DNA from: Thermoplasmatota archaeon | GTDB taxonomy: Archaea; Thermoplasmatota; Thermoplasmata; UBA10834 | Assembly (NCBI GenBank): GCA_030836605.1 | Contig: JAUPMC010000010.1 | Span: 1 to 30,161, forward strand | DNA length: 30,161 nucleotides | Direction: 5' to 3' | Shown: positions 7,761 through 14,064 of the stretch, piece by piece | Layout: each line of letters begins with the position of its first letter | How positions within the stretch are numbered: the stretch's first letter is position 1 | The notes under the pieces: model-generated | Told to the model about the DNA's origin: nothing | The model's database searches: none | Seen by the model: the letters and a program-made list of their open reading frames with translations, nothing else | Program-made: the position numbers and the translations under genes

Positions 7761-7985
7761 TCACTGCGCCTTGGGCTTCTTCCTGTATAGAAGCAGGCCG
7801 ATGAGGCCGAATGCGACCATCGGCATGCAGACCACGTAGATGGCGATGTTGCCCTTAGTGAACGGGTACCATGTCCCGTACAACATGCCCCATATCCAGT
7901 ACACGGCTATGCCTCCTACGAGAAGGAGTGCGTAGAACGCGAATGCGGCCTTCCTCTGGAACTCAGCGCCCTCGGGGTCTGCCAT
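7761..7985 (-). CDS. Small two-helix membrane protein, unknown function
   Basis: 74 residues: a short charged N-terminus, a hydrophobic helix at about 14-35 (AFAFYALLLVGGIAVYWIWG), a loop with GTWYPFTKGN, a second helix at about 47-67, and a basic tail RKKPKAQ. I do not recognise a family. It is supported as a gene by a strong TATA box about 25 bp before its ATG and by its clean membrane topology. It is convergent with proS, with 3 bp between the two ends. A hydrophobic shadow of another frame is unlikely here because no other gene covers the region. Confidence 0.72.
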   Translation of the reverse strand: MADPEGAEFQRKAAFAFYALLLVGGIAVYWIWGMLYGTWYPFTKGNIAIYVVCMPMVAFGLIGLLLYRKKPKAQ

Positions 7986-8006
7986 CTACGCGCCCAATGG
8001 ATTGGC

Positions 8007-8014
8007 TATATAAA
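8007..8014. promoter_or_regulatory. Shared TATA box of two divergent membrane-protein genes
   Basis: TATATAAA on the plus strand, TTTATATA on the minus strand. It is about 25 bp before the minus ATG at 7985, so that message should be leaderless. On the plus strand it predicts a start near 8035-8040 and a ~50-base leader before the zinc-ribbon gene. Confidence 0.6.
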
Positions 8015-8087
8015 TGCATTTGCCTCCGCGGCCAAGAGGGCAAGGTTCAACATCCCCCTCGACGATTCGCGCTGGGGGGAACGGGTT

Positions 8088-8681
8088 CTGAAGTGCGAGA
8101 AGTGTGGGACGATCAATCCGCCAGCGCGGGACCGTTGCAGGATATGCGGGCAGCTGCTCCCCTGGGCGAGCAAGCCGCCTGCGGGGATCGTCAGATGCAC
8201 TCACTGCCAAGCGGAGAACCCGGCGGACGCCAAGGACTGCAACGTCTGCGGGCGCCGCATGGCCCCTTCGCCGGTTGCGGGGAAACGCCAAGCGGTCATC
8301 ATCAAGAACGACGAGTGGACGCCCAAGGCAGGATACGAGGACACGCCGCACCAGGCACGAAGGGTGGCATGGGTGGGCCTCGGGGGCATCCTGATCCTGC
8401 TCGCGGGAGTCCTCGGGATCGCCGACGCGGTCGTGGTCACCGGCATGCTGACCGATTATGAACTGCTGGACACGGACAGCGTGGTCTGCAGCGCGCTGCT
8501 CATCCTGTTCGGCGTGCTGGCGGTCTTCGGAGGCCTCATGGCCATGTTGAGGCTCAACTATCCCATCGCGGTGATCGGAGGCGTGTGCGGGATATTCGCG
8601 TATGGGTGCGCCTTAGGCTCCGTCCTGTCGATCATAGGCCTGATACTGATCGTCGCCAAACGCAAGGCGTTCTCGAATTAG
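8088..8681 (+). CDS. Double zinc-ribbon membrane protein with probable CTG start
   Basis: 197 residues if translation starts at CTG 8088. Two zinc ribbons occur in tandem: cysteines at residues 3, 6, 17, 20 and at 37, 40, 51, 54, both C-x2-C-x10-C-x2-C, with the phrase CGTINPPARDRCRICG. After a linker containing NDEWTPKAGYEDTPH there are four hydrophobic segments in residues ~85-190, ending in KRKAFSN. In this frame no ATG, GTG or TTG precedes the ribbons; the first ATG (8259) would remove both. CTG 8088 has a G-run (8074-8079) about 8 bases before it and gives a start immediately before the first ribbon, as in related proteins. ATT or ATC starts, or a base error, are alternatives. Function unknown; ribbon-plus-membrane proteins of this kind are frequent in archaea. 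Confidence 0.72.
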   Translation: MKCEKCGTINPPARDRCRICGQLLPWASKPPAGIVRCTHCQAENPADAKDCNVCGRRMAPSPVAGKRQAVIIKNDEWTPKAGYEDTPHQARRVAWVGLGGILILLAGVLGIADAVVVTGMLTDYELLDTDSVVCSALLILFGVLAVFGGLMAMLRLNYPIAVIGGVCGIFAYGCALGSVLSIIGLILIVAKRKAFSN

Positions 8682-8720
8682 TGTCAAGGGCGCGCCGAGC
8701 ACAGGATGGATCGGCGAAAT

Positions 8721-8728
8721 GAATATTC
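8721..8728 (+). promoter_or_regulatory. TATA-like element of msrB
   Basis: GAATATTC starts 37 bp before ATG 8758. An alternative weaker word, CTATTTG, lies at 8740-8746 but is too near the start. Confidence 0.4.
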
Positions 8729-8757
8729 GCCCCTCGCGCCTATTTGTGTGTGACAGC

Positions 8758-9156
8758 ATGAAGGACAGGGACGAGAGGACTGAGGAGGAATGGCGCGAGA
8801 CGCTCCCTCGGGAGAGGTATCAGGTGTTGAGGCTCAAGGGCACCGAGAGGCCGTTCACGGGCACCCTCCTTCGGAACAAGGAGAATGGGGTCTACGCATG
8901 CGCGGGCTGCGGCGCCGAGCTCTTCAGGTCCGATGACAAGTACGACTCGGGTAGCGGCTGGCCCAGCTTCCTCGCCCCGATATCGGAGGACCGCGTGGAG
9001 GAGCGGTCGGACGTGTCCCACGGCACGGCTCGGACCGAGATAGTTTGCGCGAGGTGCGGCGGGCACCTGGGGCACGTGTTCGACGACGGGCCGAGGCCCA
9101 CAGGTCGCAGGTACTGCGTCAACTCGCTCTCGCTGGACTTCGACAAGAGAGAATAG
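8758..9156 (+). CDS. msrB: Peptide-methionine (R)-S-oxide reductase
   Basis: 132 residues from ATG 8758, a complete single-domain MsrB. It reduces methionine R-sulfoxide in oxidised proteins. Zinc-binding CxxC pairs are seen in YACAGCGAELF and IVCARCGGHLGHVF, substrate-pocket signatures in SGSGWPSF, and the catalytic cysteine in RYCVNSLSLDF. An upstream ATG at 8719 adds 13 residues that overlap the TATA-like element and do not look conserved, so I chose 8758. MsrA is not nearby. MsrB is patchy among archaea, so acquisition from bacteria is possible but not shown by base composition. Confidence 0.93.
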   Translation: MKDRDERTEEEWRETLPRERYQVLRLKGTERPFTGTLLRNKENGVYACAGCGAELFRSDDKYDSGSGWPSFLAPISEDRVEERSDVSHGTARTEIVCARCGGHLGHVFDDGPRPTGRRYCVNSLSLDFDKRE

Positions 9157-9195
9157 TGGGGTTTCCGCGGTCTCCGCCCAATCGACTTCCGCGCT

Positions 9196-10689
9196 TCAGC
9201 CAGGCGGGGACGACGTGCCGATCTTGAGGAACTCCTCCTCGTCCTTCAGGGCCTGCTCGAATATCTCGAAGCCCTTCTCGAGCTGCGCCTTCGATATGCA
9301 GAGCGGCGGCGCTATCCTGAACACGTTGCCGTAGAAACCGGACGTGATGGTCATGAGGCCCGCCCTCCAGCACTTGCCCTGGATGTTCGTGGCCTCGTGG
9401 GGCTCTTTCGTGTACTGGTTCTTGACGAGCTCGACCCCGATCATGAGGCCCTTGCCCCTGACATCGCCTATGATCTCCCTGCGCTGCTGTATCTCCTTCA
9501 GGAGCTTCATCGCGTAGTCGCCGAGCTTGGCGGCCCTGTCCGCGAGGTTCTCCTCGATGATGGCCTGCACGTGCGCGAGGCCGGCTGCCATCGTGATCGC
9601 GTTGCCTCCGAACGTGGACGAGTGGGACCCTGGCCTCCACTTCCTCATGATGTCGTGCTTGGCTATGATCGCGCCGAGGGGCACGCCGCCCCCGAGCGCC
9701 TTGCCGAGCACGAGTATGTCCGGGACGGTGTTGAAGTGCTCGCACGCGAACATCTTGCCGGTCCTGGCGAAGCCCGTCTGGACCTCGTCCATCACGAGGA
9801 GCGCGTTCTGGTTCTCGCATATCTTCTTGAGCCTGGGCAGGAACTCCTTCGGCGGGACGACGTAGCCGCCCTCGCCCTGGATCGGCTCGACGAATATCGA
9901 GGCGATCTGGTTGGTCGTGCCGCCCATGGTCAGGACCTGGTTCTCCAGGTAGTCCATGCACCACATGCCGCACTCGGGGTAGCTCTGTTTGAACGAGCAC
10001 CTGTAACAGTAAGCGAACGGGGTGAACACGATGCCGGGTGACATCGGGCCGTAGCTGTACCTGAGCTTCAGCTTGCTTGTGAGGGCCAGGCCCGCACCGA
10101 CCCTGCCGTGGTACGACCCGAAGAACGCGACGTGCTCGTTCCTCTTCGTGTGGTACCTCGAGAGCTTGAAGGCCGCCTCGACCGCCTCCGCACCGCTGTT
10201 CCCGAAGAACGTGCCCTTGAGCGCCTTGTTGGGCGAGATCTCGGACAGCAGCTTGGCGAAGTGGGCCTCCTTGTCGAAGTATGCGTCGTTCGCCATGGAG
10301 TGTATGAGCTTCCCGGCCTGGTCCTGTATCGCCCTGGAGACCTTGTAGTGGGTCCATCCGGCGTTCTGCACGGCTATCCCGGACGAGAAGTCCAGGAGGA
10401 CGTTGCCATCGGCGTCCATGACCGCGGTGCCGGACGCCTTCTCGATCGTGAAAGTGAAGCACCTGTCGTACGCGTACGACACGTAGTCCCTGTCTATCTT
10501 GATGATCTCCTTGCTCTTCGGCCCTGGCGCCCTGACGACGATCTTCGGGGCGTCCCTGGCCCAAGGAGCGACCCAGTCCGGGAGTGGGAACTCCTCCACC
10601 TCTTGCGGCTTGGCCTTCTCCTCTCCTTCGATAGGCTTGGTCTGCTTGAGCGGCTCCGCGACCGACTCGTTCTCCACCATCTCACTCAT
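9196..10689 (-). CDS. Class III PLP-dependent aminotransferase (4-aminobutyrate/ornithine type)
   Basis: 497 residues. Fold-type I aminotransferase of subgroup III: PLP-phosphate loop FFGNSGAEAVEAAF (161-174), ring-stacking FFGSYHGR (189-196), MDEVQTGFARTG with the PLP-binding aspartate (301), and Schiff-base Lys330 in VLGKALGGGVPLGAI. A cysteine-rich insertion (C228, C231, C240, C244; AYCYRCSFKQSYPECGMWC) and the PGPKSKEII opening resemble Thermococcales ornithine omega-aminotransferases and amino-acid racemases, which are related. Substrate therefore cannot be settled. The first 45 residues are a charged extension; ATG 10680 is an alternative start. It starts 3 bp after a ferredoxin gene and sits near an AOR, so an aldehyde-forming omega-transamination is the attractive role. 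Confidence 0.9.
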   Translation of the reverse strand: MSEMVENESVAEPLKQTKPIEGEEKAKPQEVEEFPLPDWVAPWARDAPKIVVRAPGPKSKEIIKIDRDYVSYAYDRCFTFTIEKASGTAVMDADGNVLLDFSSGIAVQNAGWTHYKVSRAIQDQAGKLIHSMANDAYFDKEAHFAKLLSEISPNKALKGTFFGNSGAEAVEAAFKLSRYHTKRNEHVAFFGSYHGRVGAGLALTSKLKLRYSYGPMSPGIVFTPFAYCYRCSFKQSYPECGMWCMDYLENQVLTMGGTTNQIASIFVEPIQGEGGYVVPPKEFLPRLKKICENQNALLVMDEVQTGFARTGKMFACEHFNTVPDILVLGKALGGGVPLGAIIAKHDIMRKWRPGSHSSTFGGNAITMAAGLAHVQAIIEENLADRAAKLGDYAMKLLKEIQQRREIIGDVRGKGLMIGVELVKNQYTKEPHEATNIQGKCWRAGLMTITSGFYGNVFRIAPPLCISKAQLEKGFEIFEQALKDEEEFLKIGTSSPPG

Positions 10690-10692
10690 CCC

Positions 10693-11127
10693 TCACTCCT
10701 CCTTGGAGGGTTCATATCTCAGAGCGCCCGGCTTGCACGCGGCCACGCACTTGGGCTCGCCGAGGCACAGGTCGCACATGTAGGCGGTCTCTATCCCGAA
10801 CTCGCCCTCGAAGAACACGGCCTCGTGCGAGCATCTCGGGATGCACGCCATGCACGCGAAGCACCTGTGCTCGTCGAGGGTCCAGTACCTCTTGTCGTCA
10901 TGGAACTCGAGAAGGGCGGAAGGGCAGACCTCGCTCGGAGGGCATGTCTCGCAGTGGAGGCACACGGCCGCCTTGTACTTGTCCCCAGTCTTCGTGACCC
11001 TGAGCCTGGACTTTCCAGCGGCTACGCTCGACTTGTGCGAGTCAACGCAGGCCTTCTCGCACTCCAAGCAGCCGTTGCACTTGTCGTGACTGAAGACTAC
11101 TCCGAATTTCTTCTTTGCAGAGCCCAT
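10693..11127 (-). CDS. Four-cluster [4Fe-4S] ferredoxin-like electron-transfer protein
   Basis: 144 residues with sixteen cysteines in four groups: KCNGCLECEKAC (C-x2-C-x2-C-x3-C), VCLHCETCPPSEVC, RCFACMACIPRC and MCDLCLGEPKCVAAC. This is the HycB/AorA-like arrangement of small iron-sulfur subunits that wire oxidoreductases to ferredoxin. The second group is spaced C-x2-C-x2-C-x5-C, unlike the usual C-x2-C-x4-C-x3-C. ATG 11127 is chosen over GTG 11130 because AGGAGG (minus strand, 11135-11140) is 7 bases before it. The aminotransferase follows 3 bp downstream. The partner could be that aminotransferase's product-oxidising AOR, whose own ferredoxin lies at 13333-13743. Confidence 0.9.
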   Translation of the reverse strand: MGSAKKKFGVVFSHDKCNGCLECEKACVDSHKSSVAAGKSRLRVTKTGDKYKAAVCLHCETCPPSEVCPSALLEFHDDKRYWTLDEHRCFACMACIPRCSHEAVFFEGEFGIETAYMCDLCLGEPKCVAACKPGALRYEPSKEE

Positions 11128-11222
11128 CACAGTTCCTCCTGAGTTGCCGCACCGAACTAAATGTCATGGTGCGCCGAGCCAGGGAGACTTCGATCCTGCA
11201 CATCTGGGTAAGTTGCTGATAC

Positions 11223-11232
11223 CATATATATC
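11223..11232 (-). promoter_or_regulatory. TATA box of ferredoxin-aminotransferase unit
   Basis: Minus-strand GATATATATG. Transcription should start near 11195-11200, leaving a ~70-base leader that carries AGGAGG, in contrast to the leaderless genes elsewhere in the window. Confidence 0.55.
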
Positions 11233-11247
11233 CTTGGAGGCCGGGGT

Positions 11248-11272
11248 ATTTGTATGTTCCCTCCGTACAAAT
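11248..11272. repeat. Inverted repeat upstream of the ferredoxin TATA box
   Basis: ATTTGTA (11248-11254) and TACAAAT (11266-11272) are perfect 7-bp arms separated by 11 bp, about 16 bp upstream of the TATA box in the direction of transcription. Arm spacing and place suit an activator or repressor operator. Confidence 0.5.
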
Positions 11273-11330
11273 CGCGGCCCCACTTTATGAAAGATATTCA
11301 ATCAAACACGGATATAAGTTGAAGATTTCA

Positions 11331-11350
11331 CAATCCGGAGCCCCGGATTG
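11331..11350. repeat. Perfect 8-bp-arm hairpin in the AOR-ferredoxin gap
   Basis: CAATCCGG (11331-11338) and CCGGATTG (11343-11350) with a 4-base loop. It lies 134 bp past the AOR stop. It is not followed by a T run on either strand, so it is either an RNA processing or stability element or a protein binding site rather than a simple terminator. Confidence 0.5.
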
Positions 11351-11483
11351 ACAACCTTACGACGACTGCAAAAGAGGCGGTGAAAAGGGGTCGAAGGGGG
11401 TCTTTTATCCGACATGACACATAATAACGAACGGTGACCCGCCCCCCCGGTCGAGTCGGGCATCACGCCGCATTCTTGGGCAT

Positions 11484-13331
11484 TCACCCGAGGCCGGGGA
11501 GCTTTGAGGCGATGTCCCCGAGCCCCGCATCCGTCAGGGCGGCCTTGGTAGGCCTCCCCTGCTCGTCCCAGCCCCAGAGCGCATAGTACTCGGAGAGCAT
11601 CTTCTCGAACGACTCCTTGGGCACGGCCTTCCCGGCGGTCTTCCCGCTCCGAAGCGGCTCGTTCATCATCCTCTCGGGGAGCGTGTCGTCCTTCCTCGCG
11701 AACCCCTCCCTGAAGTTGAAGGCCCGGGTGAGGTTCCATATCCTGCGGCCGGTCTTCCTCAGCTCCTCCTCGCTGGACGGGTACCCGGTCGCCGCCGAGT
11801 AGTACTTCGCCATGTTGGGGAAGTTGACCCCGTAGAAGTCGCAGAAGATGAAGCTCCACTTGACGCTGGTCCTCGTCTGGTCCTCGACACATGTCGCGGC
11901 CTTCCCCTCCGTGCTCCACGGGTCCGCGGAGCCATAGGCGTCGGTCGCCACCGGCCAGGCACGAAGATGGCACGCGCCCCTATCGGATGTCGCGTAGGCC
12001 AACGCCATGCCGATCGTGCCGCGCGGGTCGTACGCCGGGTACTCGAGCCCCTTGACGTGCATGACCATGCCGTCGGCGCCGTGTCCTATCTTCCTGCCAG
12101 CGCGCAACGCGCCCTCCGCGAGCAGGTCCCCGATGCCCTTCCTCTCCGCGATGATGCCCGGCATCTTCGCGTACGCCTCCTCGTTCCCGAACCTGAGGTC
12201 GAGGCCGTTGACGTCGCCCTTGGAGAGGATGCCCTTCTCGTACAGGTCCATCGCGAGCGCGACGGCGTTCCCCGCGGATATGGAGTCGAGCCCGTGCCTG
12301 TCGCAGTCCTCGACGAACCTGATGACCGCCTCGACGTTCTTGATACCGCAGTTCGAGCCGCACAGGCCGAGGGTCTCGTACTCGGGGCCCTCCGTGGCCG
12401 CGCCGGAGAACGCGCCGGCCTTCACCTTTGACCAGCTCCCGCACGCGAGGGCGCAGTCGAAGCAGGCCCTCTTCCGCACCAGGACCCTCGTCTTGATCGA
12501 CTCGGAGTTGATGCCCTCGTGGCCGTCGAACACGCCGTCGTGCCAGTTCCTGGTCGGCAGTATGCCCGCGTCGTTGCTCATCTCGACCAGGACCGGCGTC
12601 CCGTCGGTGATCATACCCGCATGGTCAGGGTTCCCCACCACGTCGGTCTTGATCATCTCCTTCACCATCGGGAGCAGAGAGTCCATGTCGTTGACCTCGA
12701 CCCCGAGCGTGCCCCTGGCCGCGACGGCCTTGAGGTTCTTGGAGCCGAAGGCCGCCCCGGTGCCACCCCTACCAGCGTTCCTGGTGAGGTCGTTCGTCAC
12801 GCTGGATATGAGGCTGAGGTTCTCGCCGGCCACGCCGATGGACGCGACGCGCGCCATCTTCTCGCCGGTCTCCTTCCGGATGACCTCCTCGGTCCTGTAT
12901 GTGTCCTTGCCCCAGACGTTCCTCGCGTCCCTGATCTCGACCTTCCCGTCATTGAGCCAGAGGTACACGGGCTTGCTGGCCTTCCCCTTGATGATGACGC
13001 CGTCGAACCCCGCGTACTTCATCTCGGGGCCGAAGAAACCGCCCGCGTAGCTGTCCAGGAAGGTCCCGGTGAGCGGCGACTTGGTCACTACGACGTACCG
13101 GCTCGTGAGCGGGACGAGGGTCCCGACCAGCGGCCCGGTCCATATCGATAGCACGTTCTCGGGGGACATCGGGTCGATTCCTGGCTTGAGCTCCTCGAAC
13201 AGGTACCTCGCGCCCAGGCCCTTGCCGCCGATGAACTGCCTCGCCCACTCCTTGTTCAGCGGCTCCGTGGATATCTTCTCGGAGCTCAGGTCGACCCTGA
13301 GGACCTTACCAGTGTATCCGTCTGGAGCCAT
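11484..13331 (-). CDS. Aldehyde:ferredoxin oxidoreductase family protein (tungsten/molybdenum pterin enzyme)
   Basis: 615 residues from ATG 13331 (GTG 13340 would add three), the usual size. AOR family enzymes oxidise aldehydes to acids and reduce ferredoxin, using a bis-pterin tungsten (or molybdenum) site beside one [4Fe-4S] cluster. The cluster ligands are visible: CFDCALAC (C290, C293, C297) and the distant cysteine in FIFCDFYG (C497). Also typical are the opening GYTGKVLRVDLS, FIGGKGLGARYLFEEL, GGFFGPEMKYAGFDGVIIKG, RNAGRGGTGAAFGSKNLKA and EGPEYETLGLCGSNCGI. Substrate class (AOR, GOR, FOR, WOR) cannot be told by eye. Its start overlaps the end of the four-cluster ferredoxin gene upstream, so they are translationally coupled, like two-subunit WOR5 or AorAB complexes. 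Confidence 0.95.
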   Translation of the reverse strand: MAPDGYTGKVLRVDLSSEKISTEPLNKEWARQFIGGKGLGARYLFEELKPGIDPMSPENVLSIWTGPLVGTLVPLTSRYVVVTKSPLTGTFLDSYAGGFFGPEMKYAGFDGVIIKGKASKPVYLWLNDGKVEIRDARNVWGKDTYRTEEVIRKETGEKMARVASIGVAGENLSLISSVTNDLTRNAGRGGTGAAFGSKNLKAVAARGTLGVEVNDMDSLLPMVKEMIKTDVVGNPDHAGMITDGTPVLVEMSNDAGILPTRNWHDGVFDGHEGINSESIKTRVLVRKRACFDCALACGSWSKVKAGAFSGAATEGPEYETLGLCGSNCGIKNVEAVIRFVEDCDRHGLDSISAGNAVALAMDLYEKGILSKGDVNGLDLRFGNEEAYAKMPGIIAERKGIGDLLAEGALRAGRKIGHGADGMVMHVKGLEYPAYDPRGTIGMALAYATSDRGACHLRAWPVATDAYGSADPWSTEGKAATCVEDQTRTSVKWSFIFCDFYGVNFPNMAKYYSAATGYPSSEEELRKTGRRIWNLTRAFNFREGFARKDDTLPERMMNEPLRSGKTAGKAVPKESFEKMLSEYYALWGWDEQGRPTKAALTDAGLGDIASKLPGLG

Positions 13332-13332
13332 C

Positions 13333-13743
13333 TCAGTCACCCCACTTCAGGACGCCCTTCGGGCAGACCGCGACGCACTGCGGGTCCCCGTCGCACAGGT
13401 CGCACTTTATCGAGTACGAGCCGGACGGGTCGATCCAGCAGCCGTTGTATGGGCACGCGTCCACGCACGCGCCGCAGGCCGTGCAGGTCTCCCTGTCGAC
13501 GAAGTATGTTCCCAGCTTGTCGTTCAGCTTGATGGCCTCGACAGGGCATGCCTCGACGCACGGGTGCTCGTCGCAGTGTACGCAATGGTTGATCTTGAAC
13601 TCCCCAGGCTCGGGGAAGACGTCCTCGACGTTGATCCGGGCCTCGCTCGGGTTGAACTTCCCCACGTGGGAGCCCGAGCACACGAGCATACACATCTGAC
13701 ATCCGGTGCACTTCCCCAGATCTGCCTTCAGGCCCTTGCTCAT
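13333..13743 (-). CDS. Four-cluster [4Fe-4S] ferredoxin subunit of the AOR complex
   Basis: 136 residues with four cysteine groups: KCTGCQMCMLVC, HCVHCDEHPCVEAC, TCTACGACVDAC and KCDLCDGDPQCVAVC, all with regular spacing. This is the pattern of AorA, WOR5S and HycB electron-transfer subunits. ATG 13743 is chosen because AGGAGG (complement of 13752-13757) is 8 bases before it; the open frame continues upstream to 13968 but that part shows no conserved sequence and contains promoter-like and repeat elements. The next gene is the AOR catalytic subunit, with which its end overlaps or abuts. It presumably carries electrons from the AOR cluster to soluble ferredoxin or another partner. Confidence 0.92.
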   Translation of the reverse strand: MSKGLKADLGKCTGCQMCMLVCSGSHVGKFNPSEARINVEDVFPEPGEFKINHCVHCDEHPCVEACPVEAIKLNDKLGTYFVDRETCTACGACVDACPYNGCWIDPSGSYSIKCDLCDGDPQCVAVCPKGVLKWGD

Positions 13744-13835
13744 CGGTTCCTTCCTCCTAAGACTGAGAGCACCCGAAGATGGCCCGTCGATCTGCCCAGA
13801 CCCCCCGGAGAGACTCATCATATGAATGCCGGTTC

Positions 13836-13847
13836 CGTATTTAGTAG
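13836..13847 (-). promoter_or_regulatory. Possible proximal TATA box of the AOR operon
   Basis: Minus-strand CTACTAAATACG would start transcription near 13815, giving a ~70-base leader, as for the second ferredoxin gene. The direct repeats would then lie 15-60 bp upstream of it. Confidence 0.35.
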
Positions 13848-13862
13848 TTGCCGCTTTTCGCG

Positions 13863-13908
13863 CAGAGCCAGACTGAATTTCGTTCGGGGGACTCCACAGA
13901 GCCAGACT
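13863..13908. repeat. 12-bp direct repeat upstream of the AOR operon
   Basis: CAGAGCCAGACT occurs at 13863-13874 and again at 13897-13908, start to start 34 bp, about three helical turns. Perfect copies of this length in a 321-bp gap suggest paired protein binding sites. Confidence 0.6.
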
Positions 13909-13923
13909 CTCCCCACCGATATG

Positions 13924-13942
13924 CTCGAAGAGGCTCTTCGAG
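13924..13942. repeat. Perfect 19-bp palindrome, candidate operator
   Basis: CTCGAAGAG (13924-13932), one central G, CTCTTCGAG (13934-13942). It begins a few bases downstream of the start point expected from the TATA box at 13968-13977, where a bound dimer would block initiation. Confidence 0.65.
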
Positions 13943-13967
13943 GGGCTGGGTCTGATAAAACAAAACA

Positions 13968-13977
13968 AAATATATAA
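13968..13977 (-). promoter_or_regulatory. Distal TATA box of the AOR operon
   Basis: Minus-strand TTATATATTT within the most AT-rich stretch of the window. The start near 13945 would give a ~200-base leader to the ferredoxin ATG. Confidence 0.5.
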
Positions 13978-14032
13978 TTCATAAGATTTTTAACCGGGGC
14001 GCGCGAGCGCCTTGAGGGCCCCTCCAAAGTTA

Positions 14033-14040
14033 GTTATACA
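14033..14040 (+). promoter_or_regulatory. TATA box of trmI
   Basis: GTTATACA begins 32 bp before ATG 14065; the predicted transcript starts at or next to the ATG, i.e. leaderless. Confidence 0.55.
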
Positions 14041-14064
14041 TTCGATGGTCGTAACACGGACGGC

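Larger units (their letters stand above)
11128..11483. other. Intergenic region between AOR and second ferredoxin
   Basis: 356 bp without a convincing gene and clearly richer in A+T than its surroundings. It holds the ferredoxin ribosome binding site, a TATA box at 11223-11232, a second TATA-like word at 11310-11318 (minus strand), an inverted repeat at 11248-11272 and a strong hairpin at 11331-11350. Two short T runs on the minus strand (complement of 11370-11388) could end the AOR message. Short open frames here overlap the regulatory signals and show no family features. Confidence 0.6.
13744..14064. other. Divergent control region between the AOR operon and trmI
   Basis: 321 bp with no supported gene. 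It contains an AT-rich core (13951-13992) amid GC-rich DNA, TATA boxes for both strands, a perfect 19-bp palindrome (13924-13942), a 12-bp direct repeat (13863-13874 and 13897-13908), and a small hairpin with GCGA loop (13998-14011). The AOR-side density of repeats suggests regulated expression, whereas trmI has a plain leaderless promoter. Confidence 0.65.

Noticed and set aside
13744..13968. N-terminal extension of the AOR ferredoxin to 13968
   Set aside because: AGGAGG sits 8 bases before ATG 13743, and the extension covers the palindrome and direct repeats and has no recognisable sequence.
13822..13977. Small plus-strand frame starting at an ATG near 13822 in the AOR control region
   Set aside because: No ribosome binding site or family match, and it spans repeats and promoter elements.
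13998..14011. GGCGC-GCGA-GCGCC hairpin as an RNA element
   Set aside because: Only 5 bp of stem in GC-rich DNA, where such dyads are expected by chance; it lies upstream of the trmI start of transcription.
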